Part shown: positions 16,629 through 24,498 of the stretch, one piece after another | Layout: the number at the start of each line of letters is the position of its first letter | Position numbering within the stretch: position 1 is the first letter of the stretch | NCBI RefSeq assembly: GCF_003952945.1 | Contig: NZ_QXGK01000023.1 | Coordinates: forward strand, 1-38,283 | DNA: 38,283 nucleotides | Reading direction: 5' to 3' | DNA from: Bifidobacterium samirii | GTDB lineage: Bacteria > Actinomycetota > Actinomycetes > Actinomycetales > Bifidobacteriaceae | Notes under the pieces: generated by a model | Seen by the model: the letters and a program-made list of their open reading frames with translations, nothing else | Told to the model about the DNA's origin: nothing | The model's database searches: none | Made by a program: the position numbers and the translations under genes

Positions 16629-16701
16629 TACCCCCAACCGGATTTGAACCGGTGTTGGCGCCGTGAGAGGGCGTAGTCCTAGGCCGCTAGACGATGGGGG
16701 C
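16629..16701 (-). tRNA. tRNA-Glu (anticodon CTC), copy 2
   Basis: The sequence is identical to copy 1 at 16062-16134, with the same cloverleaf and CTC anticodon. It has its own promoter and terminator, so it is a separate transcription unit. Confidence 0.93.
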
Positions 16702-16742
16702 TTGAGTTATCCGTTCCGCAGGTGACTGCGCAACGAGTGTTT

Positions 16743-16771
16743 AATATACGGGAGTCGGTGCCGCAAGTCAA
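16743..16771 (-). promoter_or_regulatory. Promoter of tRNA-Glu copy 2
   Basis: On the minus strand TTGACT (16766-16771) and TATATT (16743-16748) are separated by exactly 17 bp, close to the consensus, about 40 nt upstream of the tRNA. Confidence 0.82.
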
Positions 16772-16860
16772 CTACGGCGTGTCGCATCGTGAACACCCGC
16801 TTGACAAGCCGGTCGGCGACGGCTTGACGGGGCAGCCAACACGACCGCATCATACGCAAA

Positions 16861-16882
16861 CGGCCCCTCCGGAGAGGGGCCG
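16861..16882 (-). terminator. Terminator after gltX
   Basis: CGGCCCCTC (16861-16869) pairs with GAGGGGCCG (16874-16882) around a CGGA loop; on the minus strand it is followed by TTT. The rest of 16883-17073 contains CAATCAGGCAA-like short repeats and no gene. Confidence 0.65.
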
Positions 16883-17073
16883 AAACACAACAATGGAATC
16901 GCAGGCGGCTAGGCGACCGGACCGGCAGACGCACGATCATCAGACAGCCGAACCATCAGGCAATCAAGCGATCAAGGCAATCAGGCAACCGGACGACAGC
17001 CGCCCAGGCAACACGGAACGACCACGCCGGACAGCTAGGCAGCCGCCCGCGCAACCCGCGTCCGCGATCAGGG

Positions 17074-18603
17074 TCACAGGTGCTCGCGCAGGCCCTTGAG
17101 ACGGGCCACGGAGATCTCCTTGCCGACGATCTCCATCGACTCGAACAACGGCGGCGAGACGCGGCGGCCGGACATGGCCACGCGCACCGGGCCGAACGCC
17201 AGACGCGGCTTGTAGCCGCCGTCCTCGATCAGCGCCTTGTTGAGCAGCTCGTGCAGCGGCTCGGCCTTCCAATCGGCCTCGTCGACGGCCTCGAGCGCGG
17301 CGACGGCCTTGTCGAGCACGTCGCCCGCGGACTCCTTCAGGGTCTTGCGCGCGTCATCGTCCGGCTCGATGTAGCCGTCGGTCGACAGCAGCGAGCCGAC
17401 CATGCCGGCGACCTCGCCCAGCAGGCGCACGCGCGGCTGGACCAGCTCGACCGACGCGGACAGGACCTCGCGCTCGCGGTCGGTCAGCGCATCCCACTCG
17501 TCGGCGGACACGACGCCGTCGCGATGCAGGTACGGGACGGCGCGGCGCAGGAAGTCGTCGGCGTCGAGCATGCGGATGTGCTCGGCGTTGATCGAAATCG
17601 CCTTGTCGATGTCGAAGCGGGCCGGGTTGGCCTTCACGTCGCGCACGTCGAAGTTGGCGATCATCTCGTCCATCGAGAACACGTCGCGGTCGGCGGCGAT
17701 GGACCAGCCGAGCAGGGCGAGGTAGTTGAGCAGGCCCTCGCGGATGAAGCCGGCGTCGCGGTGGTTGAACAGGTTCGACTCCGGGTCGCGCTTGGAAAGC
17801 TTCTTGTTGCCCTGGCCCATCACGTACGGCATGTGGCCGAACAGCGGCATCTCCTTGGCGATGCCCAGCTCCATGAGCGCGCGGTACAGCACGATCTGGC
17901 GCGGGGTGGAGCTCAGCAGGTCCTCGCCGCGCAGCACGACGTTGATCTCCATCATCGCGTCGTCGACCGGGTTGGTCAGCGTGTACAGCGGGTCGCCGTT
18001 CGGGCGGACGATCACGTAATCCGGCACGGAGCCGGCCTTGAACTCGATGCGGCCGCGAATCAGATCGTCGAACGCGACGTCCTCGTCCGGCATGCGCAGA
18101 CGGATGGCGGGCTGACGGCCCTCGGCGCGGAACGCGGCCTTCTGCTCCTCGGTCAGGTTGCGGTCGTACCCGTCGTAGCCGAACGCCTCGGGACGGCCGG
18201 CGGCGACGTTGCGCGCCGCGATCTCCTCGGGCGTGGAGAAGGATTCGTAGGCGTAGCCGGCCTCAAGCAGCTTGGCGGCGACGTCCTTGTAGATGGCGGA
18301 ACGCTGGGACTGACGGTACGGGCCGTGCGGGCCGCCCACGTCGATACCCTCGTCCCATTCGATGCCCAGCCAGCGCAGCGATTCGAGGATCTGGTTGTAG
18401 CTGTCCTCGGAGTCGCGCTGCGCGTCGGTGTCCTCGATGCGGAAGACCAGCTTGCCGCCGGTGGCGCGCGCCTCCGCCCAGTTGAACAGGGCGGTGCGGA
18501 TCATGCCGACGTGCGGGGTGCCGGTCGGCGACGGGCAGAACCGCACGCGCACGTTCGCGGGCAGTTCGGGCTTGGTGTTGGTGGTGTTTTCAGCTTCGCT
18601 CAT
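17074..18603 (-). CDS. gltX: Glutamyl-tRNA synthetase
   Basis: The 509-residue class I synthetase charges tRNA-Glu, and probably tRNA-Gln in bacteria that use GatCAB. It shows the HIGH-type motif ([10 protein letters not shown], near residue 28) and the KMSKS-type motif (KLSKRD, about residue 260), and ends with the anticodon-binding helical domain. I chose the start at 18603, giving [10 protein letters not shown] before the conserved [11 protein letters not shown]; the longer open frame has no start signal. No strong ribosome binding site is seen. Upstream on the same strand lie a hairpin and a Glu-rich 27-codon ORF that may act as an attenuator. Two tRNA-Glu and one tRNA-Gln gene follow downstream. 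Confidence 0.96.
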   Translation of the reverse strand: MSEAENTTNTKPELPANVRVRFCPSPTGTPHVGMIRTALFNWAEARATGGKLVFRIEDTDAQRDSEDSYNQILESLRWLGIEWDEGIDVGGPHGPYRQSQRSAIYKDVAAKLLEAGYAYESFSTPEEIAARNVAAGRPEAFGYDGYDRNLTEEQKAAFRAEGRQPAIRLRMPDEDVAFDDLIRGRIEFKAGSVPDYVIVRPNGDPLYTLTNPVDDAMMEINVVLRGEDLLSSTPRQIVLYRALMELGIAKEMPLFGHMPYVMGQGNKKLSKRDPESNLFNHRDAGFIREGLLNYLALLGWSIAADRDVFSMDEMIANFDVRDVKANPARFDIDKAISINAEHIRMLDADDFLRRAVPYLHRDGVVSADEWDALTDREREVLSASVELVQPRVRLLGEVAGMVGSLLSTDGYIEPDDDARKTLKESAGDVLDKAVAALEAVDEADWKAEPLHELLNKALIEDGGYKPRLAFGPVRVAMSGRRVSPPLFESMEIVGKEISVARLKGLREHL

Positions 18604-18699
18604 AACGCCCCATTGTGCCGCGCAAGCGGGACGTGGGAGGGCGGACGGACGGGAAGCCGGGAAGCCTTTGGACGCGCGGCACACCCCTGATATGCGAAC

Positions 18700-18736
18700 G
18701 GGGCGGCTCCGACGCGCCCTGCGCCGGAACCGCCCC
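18700..18736 (-). terminator. Hairpin between the leader ORF and gltX (possible attenuator)
   Basis: Arms 18700-18711 and 18725-18736 (12 bp, one wobble) form a GC-rich hairpin 25 nt after the leader ORF stop and about 100 nt before gltX. No T-run follows, so intrinsic termination is uncertain. It could be a simple terminator of the small ORF or the terminator arm of an attenuator. Confidence 0.5.
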
Positions 18737-18760
18737 ATCATCCCGTTTCGCGGAACCCTG

Positions 18761-18844
18761 CTATGCAGTCAATCCCAGGAACAGGGCCGACCAATCCTCG
18801 ACCTCGTCCTCACAGGTCTCGCGCTCGGTAACTTCCTTGTTCAT
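18761..18844 (-). CDS. 27-residue Glu-rich small ORF, possible gltX leader peptide
   Basis: A perfect AAGGAGGTG ribosome binding site lies 6-8 nt upstream of the ATG at 18844. The peptide begins [15 protein letters not shown] and has six Glu codons (one GAA, five GAG) and three Asp codons within residues 4-17, then a hydrophobic end ([10 protein letters not shown]). It is directly upstream of gltX on the same strand and is followed by a hairpin, the geometry of a transcription attenuator sensing charged tRNA-Glu. The Glu codons are clustered but not consecutive. A secreted or modified peptide precursor is the main alternative; no modification gene is nearby. Confidence 0.5.
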   Translation of the reverse strand: MNKEVTERETCEDEVEDWSALFLGLTA

Positions 18845-18883
18845 CGTCGGACACCTCCTTGTCGTGACGGTTTGTCGCTATGA

Positions 18884-18905
18884 GTATCGATACCATTATC
18901 GATAC
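18884..18905. promoter_or_regulatory. Perfect 22-bp palindrome upstream of the small ORF
   Basis: GTATCGATA-CCAT-TATCGATAC has perfect 9-bp arms, 40 nt upstream of the small ORF start. Related half-sites (GGTATCGA, TACCGGTA at 18967-18974, AACCGGTT at 18936-18943) are spread over 18880-19025. The cluster looks like a regulated promoter. The binding factor is unknown and no clear -10/-35 pair was settled. Confidence 0.5.
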
Positions 18906-19106
18906 TACGTGGACCGATTTAACACACTACCCTCAAACCGGTTCGATACCAGTAATCAGAATAGCATACCGGTACGAACAAACCTGAGTGCAACCTGAAG
19001 AACAGGTATCAAATCGGTAACAATCATCGAAGTCGTTCCCGCCGGCCGCCGGATGCCAGCGGGGCTGCCGTATGCTGCCCGGGCGAGAGCCCCCTCGACA
19101 AGGCGC

Positions 19107-19679
19107 CAGCGCGGCAACCGCAAGAGCAAACCCTAGAATCTCCACGCTGATGAGCTCTCTGCGAGGCAACCGAGAGAACCACCCATGGAATCTCCTCGCT
19201 GATGAACGTCCCAGCGAGGGAATCATACGAGCACATCGAAGAAACACCTCGCTCGCAGACACTCAGCGAGGCAAATGTACGGGTAAACCACGAAATCCCC
19301 GCGCTAATGGGACCTCAGCGAGGCAACCATATGAGCTAGCCGGATATTCTCCTCGCTGACAAGGTCTCAGCGCGGCAACCGAGAGAGCTGCCCGCGGAAT
19401 CTCCTCGCTGACGGACACTCAGCAAGGCAACCATACGAGCAAACCCGGAATTTGCCTCACTGACGGCAACTCAGCGCGGCAACCGAGAGAGCTAACCTCG
19501 GATAATCATCGCTGACGGGCCCACAGAGAGGAAGCCGTATGGGTAAACCTTGGAATCTCCTCGCTGACGAGTTCTCAGCGAGGTAATTGAGGGAGCCAGT
19601 CGAAGATTGTTCTCGCTGACGGCGGTTCAGCGCGGCAACCAGGAGGTTGGCCGTGGATAATCCTCGCCCAAGAGGTGAA
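19107..19679. repeat. 52-bp palindromic tandem repeat array (11 units)
   Basis: Units begin at 19107, 19159, 19212, 19264, 19316, 19368, 19420, 19472, 19524, 19576 and 19628: all steps are 52 bp except one of 53. Each opens with CAGCGAGGCAACC and closes with GGAATCTCCTCGCTGACGG, so CAGCGAGG and CCTCGCTG form inverted repeats within the unit. The middle alternates between GAGAGAGCT-like and TACGAGCAAACC-like types. Arm changes between units do not look compensatory. It is unrelated in sequence to the 62-bp family and lies between the divergent gltX leader and thiY-like genes. Confidence 0.85.
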
Positions 19680-19717
19680 AACACGGCATGGATGCGCATA
19701 GGAGCAGCGAAGCCGTC

Positions 19718-19746
19718 TTCCGCTGTCGCGACCGGGGTCATATACT
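19718..19746 (+). promoter_or_regulatory. Candidate promoter of the thiY-like gene
   Basis: TATACT (19741-19746) is preceded by TTCCGC (19718-19723) at 17 bp. It would give a leader of about 310 nt. I looked for a TPP riboswitch in 19747-20061 and did not find the CTGAGA or TTGAACCTGATC-type core; the leader holds no recognised element. Confidence 0.4.
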
Positions 19747-20061
19747 GGGCGCGTTCGCGCGGTTGGTGGCAGCAGCCGTGCCCACATCAATCGTCGCGCC
19801 CATATCCCGGGCAGCCGGAATCATCCGGAGGACGGAGCCATCCGGCAATCGGCAACCGGCATCCGACAGGTCATCCCGACCACGTCCGGACGTCGCACGG
19901 CACCGCGCAGGCATTGCGAATCGCGGCCCCGACCGGAGACGGCCCGGCTCCGCATGCACGGGAGGGCGACGGTCGGTGCGTCGCGCGGGCTCCTCACCTT
20001 CCCGCGTTCCTCGCGCCGGCCGCAACTGCACGCGTAACCGCGCGAAAGGCAAGGTGATCCG

Positions 20062-21414
20062 GTGAACAATCCCATCCGAACCGTCGTCCGCACCATCATC
20101 GACGGCATCCAAACCATCGACGGCACGGCCGGCCATACGACCGACCGCACGACCGCTGCCGTCGGCCGCGGCACGGGCGCCGTCCGTCATACGGCCGCAA
20201 TCCGCCGCGCAATCGGCGGCATCCACGCGGCCGACGGCATCCGCACGACCGGCGGCACGACCGTCCGCCATCCCGCACGCACGGCGGGCGCGGCGATCGG
20301 CGCGGTCGCGATCGCCGCCGCGCTCGGCGGCTGCGGCGGCGGAACCGCGAACGGCACCACGGGCACGGCGAGCGTCGACGGCAACGACGCCGCGTCCATC
20401 TCGTTCATGCTCGACTGGACGCCCAACACCAACCACATCGGCCTGTACGTCGCGCAGCAGCTCGGCTACTACAAGGACGCCGGCGTCGACGTGACGATCC
20501 TGCCGACCGCGCAGGCCGGCGCCGAGACCAGCGTCGAGAACGGCGTCGCCGACGTCGGCTTCACCACGCTCAGCAACGTCGCCGCGTTCGACGCGCAGGG
20601 CGCCGACCTGACCATGGTGTTCGACCTGACGCAGAAGCAGACGGCCCGTTGGTGCGCGCTCGCCTCCCGCACCGACATCACCACCCCCAAGGACCTCGAC
20701 GGCAAGACGTTCGTCAGCTTCGGATCCGCCGAACAGAGCGCCGTCGTCACGCAGATGATCAAGGATGCGGGCGGCACCGGCGAGTTCAAGACCGCCACCG
20801 CCGGCACCAACACGTTCGAGACGCTCACCAGCGGCAAGGGCGACTTCGGCGGTTTCTACGCGACATGGGAGGGCGTCGAAAGCGAACTGAACGGCCCGGC
20901 GCTCAACTGCTTCGTCGCATCCGACTGGGGCGTGCCCGGCAACCCCGACCAGCTCGGCTTCGCGGTCCAGCGCTCCTGGCTCGACGACGCCGGCCACGCC
21001 GCCGCGCTGCGCAAGTTCCTCGCCGCCACGCGCAAGGGCTACGATTACGCGCTCGCCAACCCCGACAAGGCCGCCGACCTGCTCGTCGACGCCGCGTCGA
21101 CCGCGCAGCTCGATGCGAAGCTCGTGCGCGCGTCGATGCAGGAGATCATCCGCGGACGGTATTGGGTCGATGACGATGCGGATGCCGCGGACGATGCCGG
21201 TTCCACCGATGCCGGTTCCGCCGATGCCGGTTCCGCCGATGCCGGTTCCGCCGACGGCTCCGACCAGCAGGTGACCGGCATCCTCGACTTCGACGACGCC
21301 CAGCCGTACCTCGACTTCCAGTACCAGGCCGGCACCTATCAGGACGCCGACGGCAAGAACCCCGCCAAGGCCCCGCAGGCCACCGACCTCGCCACCAACG
21401 ACTACCTCGGTTGA
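20062..21414 (+). CDS. NMT1/ThiY-like ABC substrate-binding lipoprotein
   Basis: The 450-residue protein starts at GTG 20062 with AAGGTG 5-8 nt upstream. A lipobox LGGC (Cys about residue 90) follows a hydrophobic Ala/Gly stretch, marking a membrane-anchored lipoprotein. The binding domain begins with the DWTPNTNHIGLYVA signature seen in pyrimidine (HMP) and related ThiY/RibY-type binding proteins, with ENGVADVGF and GKGDFGGFYATWEG downstream. Oddities are a Thr/Arg/Gly-rich N-terminal extension of about 70 residues before the signal helix, and a tandem 15-bp repeat at about 21196-21250 giving DAGSA repeats. It forms a pair with the permease at 21551. Ligand HMP or riboflavin is inferred. Confidence 0.82.
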   Translation: MNNPIRTVVRTIIDGIQTIDGTAGHTTDRTTAAVGRGTGAVRHTAAIRRAIGGIHAADGIRTTGGTTVRHPARTAGAAIGAVAIAAALGGCGGGTANGTTGTASVDGNDAASISFMLDWTPNTNHIGLYVAQQLGYYKDAGVDVTILPTAQAGAETSVENGVADVGFTTLSNVAAFDAQGADLTMVFDLTQKQTARWCALASRTDITTPKDLDGKTFVSFGSAEQSAVVTQMIKDAGGTGEFKTATAGTNTFETLTSGKGDFGGFYATWEGVESELNGPALNCFVASDWGVPGNPDQLGFAVQRSWLDDAGHAAALRKFLAATRKGYDYALANPDKAADLLVDAASTAQLDAKLVRASMQEIIRGRYWVDDDADAADDAGSTDAGSADAGSADAGSADGSDQQVTGILDFDDAQPYLDFQYQAGTYQDADGKNPAKAPQATDLATNDYLG

Positions 21415-21550
21415 CGGGTCTCACCTGCATTCCCCCAACCCGTTGCGTGACTCCAGTCCAAGAAACCGAATAATCCTCGGAGCGAAGTCACGCGCATCCG
21501 CGCATCGGGCCAGTCGCCTCGGCCGCAACGCCCACCATCGAAAGGACAAC

Positions 21551-22399
21551 ATGACCGCAATCCGTCGGCGCGCTGCCCGCCCCACATCGGACAGCACCAT
21601 CCAGAACCGCGCATCACGCACGCTCAACCGCATCGCGGCGCGCATCGTGCCGCCGGCGACGGCCGTCATCATCCTGCTGGCCATCTGGGAGGCGGCGGTG
21701 CGGTTCGGGCATGTGTCGGAACGCGTGCTGGCCGCACCGTCGCAGGTCGTCGCGTCGATGGCGGCGACCTGGCCGGACCTGATGGCAGCGACCGCGGTCA
21801 CCACGTACGAGGCGCTCGCCGGCTTCGCGATCGCGATCGTCGCCGGCGTGCTGATCGGCATGGGACTGTACCTGTCGCGCACGCTCAACCGCGCGTTCTA
21901 CCCGCTGCTGGCCGCCGCGCAGACGGTGCCGCTCATCACGATCGCGCCGCTGTTCATGATCTGGTTCGGGTTCGAGCCGCTCGGCAAGATCGTGATCGTG
22001 GCCGTGTTCGGCGTGTTCCCGATCGCCGTGCAGACCGCGCGCGGTCTGGCCGCCGTCCCCCGCTTCTACGAGGACGTGGCGCTCACGTGCGGCGCGACGC
22101 GCGCGTGGACGCTGTGGCATGTGAAGATGCGCGTTGCGGCGCGGCAGGTGTTCGGCGGCGTGCGCATCGCCGCCGCGTACATCTTCGGCACGGCCGCGAC
22201 GGCCGAATACCTGGGCGCGATGAACGGCCTGGGCATCTGGCTGCAGGCCGCGTTCAATTCGTTCCGCACGCCGCTGATCTTCTCCGCGACCGTCGTCGTG
22301 ATCGCCGAAACCGCGATTCTGCTCGCGCTGATCTCGCTCGCCGAACGGCTGCTGCTCGGCGACGACGATACGATCGCCGTCGGTTCGGAAGGCGAGTGA
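21551..22399 (+). CDS. ThiX-like ABC transporter permease
   Basis: The 282-residue permease starts at ATG 21551 after AAAGGACA. It has about six membrane segments and the inner-membrane loop signature for ATPase contact (about residues 190-210, EDVALTCGATRAWTLWHVKM), typical of the SsuC/TauC/ThiX family. It lies 136 nt downstream of the binding-protein gene. No ATPase (thiZ) gene is in the cluster, so the transporter must use one encoded elsewhere. A hairpin (ATCGCGGAT 22460-22468 with ATCCGCGAT 22484-22492) lies 60 nt after the stop and may terminate the pair. Confidence 0.87.
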   Translation: MTAIRRRAARPTSDSTIQNRASRTLNRIAARIVPPATAVIILLAIWEAAVRFGHVSERVLAAPSQVVASMAATWPDLMAATAVTTYEALAGFAIAIVAGVLIGMGLYLSRTLNRAFYPLLAAAQTVPLITIAPLFMIWFGFEPLGKIVIVAVFGVFPIAVQTARGLAAVPRFYEDVALTCGATRAWTLWHVKMRVAARQVFGGVRIAAAYIFGTAATAEYLGAMNGLGIWLQAAFNSFRTPLIFSATVVVIAETAILLALISLAERLLLGDDDTIAVGSEGE

Positions 22400-22676
22400 G
22401 CGGTCGGCTGGCAAAGAGCGCCGGCGACGTGGACATCATCTGACGACCGCATCGGATTCATCGCGGATTCCGGCAGCGTCGGCATCCGCGATACGACGAT
22501 CGGCGACAGACGATTTCGGGGGGTGGACGACGCGCGGTCGTCCACCGATTCCTGACCGGTGTTCGACAACGGATAGGCGGATTCGGGCGCGGCCGGCGAT
22601 GTCGTGAGAGAATGGGCAGAACGGCCCGATTCGTCAACCGACGATTCGACGACGACACGCCATGAAGGGAGGATCG

Positions 22677-23999
22677 ATGACCGATCCGAATCCGTTTGCC
22701 CCGCAATCCGCCGACGATGGCGGCGATCCGACCAATCCGAATAATCAGACCACTCCAGCCAATCAGGCAACTTCAGCCGATCAGACCAATCCAGCGACCC
22801 CGGCCAACCCGTTCAACCCGATTCCGCAACCCGAGTACGGGCAGTACACCGCACCCGGCGATGCGACGGCGAGCGGCCCCGCCGCCGCCGGCGCACAACC
22901 CGAGTACGGGCAGTATGCGCCGGCGCAAGCCGATCCGTCGTATGGCAATCCGTTCGCGGGCCGGCAGGACGCCGGCGCGAACGGGCCATCGGATGGGCAG
23001 CCGGCCTACGGACAGTACGCTGCTGGTCAGGTCCAGCAGCCGTACAGGCAGCCTGCCGCAGATCAGACTCAGCCGTCGTATGGCCAACCGTACGGACAGC
23101 CGTATGAGCAGCAGAACCCGTATCCGCAGATGCCGCCGCAGGGAGCTGGCGGTTACGATCCCAACGCGGCCGGCGGACAGTACAACCCGTATGGACAGTA
23201 CGGCGCGCCCGCGTACGGCCAGTACGGCAATCCGTACGACGGCAACCCGTACGGAACCGCCGCCTACGGCATGGCCGCGCCGCCGCTCGACAAGCCGTAC
23301 TACGGGTGCCCGCTGCCGGAGGCGTTCCTGCGGTTCTGGAAGAAGTACGCGACGTTCTCCGGGCGCGCGTCCCGCAGTGAATTCTGGTGGTGGATGCTGT
23401 GCGCGGTCGTCATCAATTTCCTGCTCGGCATGATCGAGGGCGACTCGTCGCTGCTGACCACCATCTGGAGCATCGCCACGATCGTGCCGACCATCGCGCT
23501 CGGCGTGCGCCGACTGCACGACACGAACCGCCGCGGCACGTTCCTCGCCGTGTACTACGTGGTGATGGTGCTTGCGCTCTTCTTCATCATGATCTTCGGC
23601 GGCGTGGCGCTGGTCGGGGCGATCGGCGCGATGGGATACGGCGACGGCGCGACCTCGATGCTGGGCGGCAGTCTCGTCCTGATGGCGATCTGCGGGCTGG
23701 TGTCGCTCGGCTTCGGCATCGCCTACATTGTGCTCATGGCGCAGCGGTCCGATCCGGCCGGCGTACGCTTCGACAAGGATCAGCAGCCGTATCAGGGGTA
23801 TGCGGGCGGATATGCCGGTGGTTATCCGCAGAACTCCCCGCAGGGCGGCGCGTACCCGGATGGCGGCTATCAGCAGACCGGTTATCCGACCAGCGCCCCG
23901 ACGTACGGCACCGGCTATCCGACGACCGGCCAGAACAACTCCCAGCCGACGGCTCAGACGCCCGATGCGGGCAACAGCCAGACCGGATACAACGGCTGA
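22677..23999 (+). CDS. DUF805 membrane protein with a Pro/Gln/Tyr-rich N-terminus
   Basis: The 440-residue protein starts at ATG 22677, after AAGGGAGG. The first 200 residues are low-complexity with repeated EYGQY, AYGQY and PYGQP-type motifs. The core (about 215-355) is DUF805: it opens with FLRFWKKYATFSGRASRSEFWWW, has about four membrane segments and includes GVRRLHDTNRRG. A second PYQGYAGGYAGG-type disordered tail ends the protein. The function of DUF805 is unknown; the flanks may mediate assembly or protein contacts. Confidence 0.85.
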   Translation: MTDPNPFAPQSADDGGDPTNPNNQTTPANQATSADQTNPATPANPFNPIPQPEYGQYTAPGDATASGPAAAGAQPEYGQYAPAQADPSYGNPFAGRQDAGANGPSDGQPAYGQYAAGQVQQPYRQPAADQTQPSYGQPYGQPYEQQNPYPQMPPQGAGGYDPNAAGGQYNPYGQYGAPAYGQYGNPYDGNPYGTAAYGMAAPPLDKPYYGCPLPEAFLRFWKKYATFSGRASRSEFWWWMLCAVVINFLLGMIEGDSSLLTTIWSIATIVPTIALGVRRLHDTNRRGTFLAVYYVVMVLALFFIMIFGGVALVGAIGAMGYGDGATSMLGGSLVLMAICGLVSLGFGIAYIVLMAQRSDPAGVRFDKDQQPYQGYAGGYAGGYPQNSPQGGAYPDGGYQQTGYPTSAPTYGTGYPTTGQNNSQPTAQTPDAGNSQTGYNG

Positions 24000-24011
24000 T
24001 TCCCGTCACGC

Positions 24012-24071
24012 ACAACGGGGAGCCGCACTCGACGCTGGAAGCCCGGAACGTCGGGCGCAGCTCCCCGTTGT
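24012..24071 (+). terminator. Terminator after the DUF805 gene
   Basis: ACAACGGGGAGC (24012-24023) pairs perfectly with GCTCCCCGTTGT (24060-24071), with an inner CCGGAACGTCGG-type hairpin. It is followed by a short ATTACCCCTT stretch, without a strong T-run. Confidence 0.6.
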
Positions 24072-24146
24072 ATTACCCCTTCGCAGATTGATGAGAATGG
24101 CGGTACGACTTCATCGGCCGGTCAAATCCGCATGATTTTCCGATCC

Positions 24147-24327
24147 GAGGGGAAGAATCGGGGCCTTGCACGCTTCATTCCGCTTTCTGAGGGGAAAGAT
24201 TCCCCCGAACCGAAGGCCGGATTCCAAGGGTTTCTTGCCAAAAGAGCGTAACGACGCAGGAGGTCTCCGGGGAAACCGTCCCCTCAGATGGGAGAAAGAA
24301 GAGCGCAAGGCCCCGATTCTTCCCCTC
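24147..24327. repeat. 181-bp MITE-like inverted-repeat element
   Basis: Perfect 23-bp inverted ends lie at 24147-24169 (starts GAGGGGAAGAATCGGGGCC) and 24305-24327. Inside, CTTTCTGAGGGGA (24190-24202 region) partly pairs with TCCCCTCAGATGGGAGAAAG near 24283, so the whole folds into a long imperfect hairpin. There is no transposase gene. It may be a MITE, a structured RNA or a large terminator. The rest of 24328-24498 shows no gene. Confidence 0.6.
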
Positions 24328-24498
24328 ACATGGCGAATCGCTTCATAACCTCGCCTTGGAAGGTACCGCCTCCGACGGCACAAGCCCGCTGCGGGGGCCT
24401 CACTCATCGAGTTCGTTCCCGCCCACGGCGAATGAAGCCGCACGGCCCTTACCCGTCACAATGCGAAGAGCCGTTGCGTTGCCTACGGTCCGACTTGC

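Noticed and set aside
16213-16647. Protein-coding ORF with AGGAGG upstream between the tRNA-Glu genes
   Set aside because: The frame runs through a strong terminator hairpin and into the second tRNA gene, and the product resembles nothing.
17080-18690. Long + strand ORF opposite gltX
   Set aside because: It is an antisense frame of GC-rich sequence; gltX motifs are clear on the other strand.
19747-20061. TPP riboswitch upstream of the thiY-like gene
   Set aside because: The conserved CTGAGA and the second helix core were not found on either strand.
19738-20997. Long minus-strand ORF opposite the thiY-like gene
   Set aside because: It is Arg/Gly/Val-rich antisense sequence without domain features.
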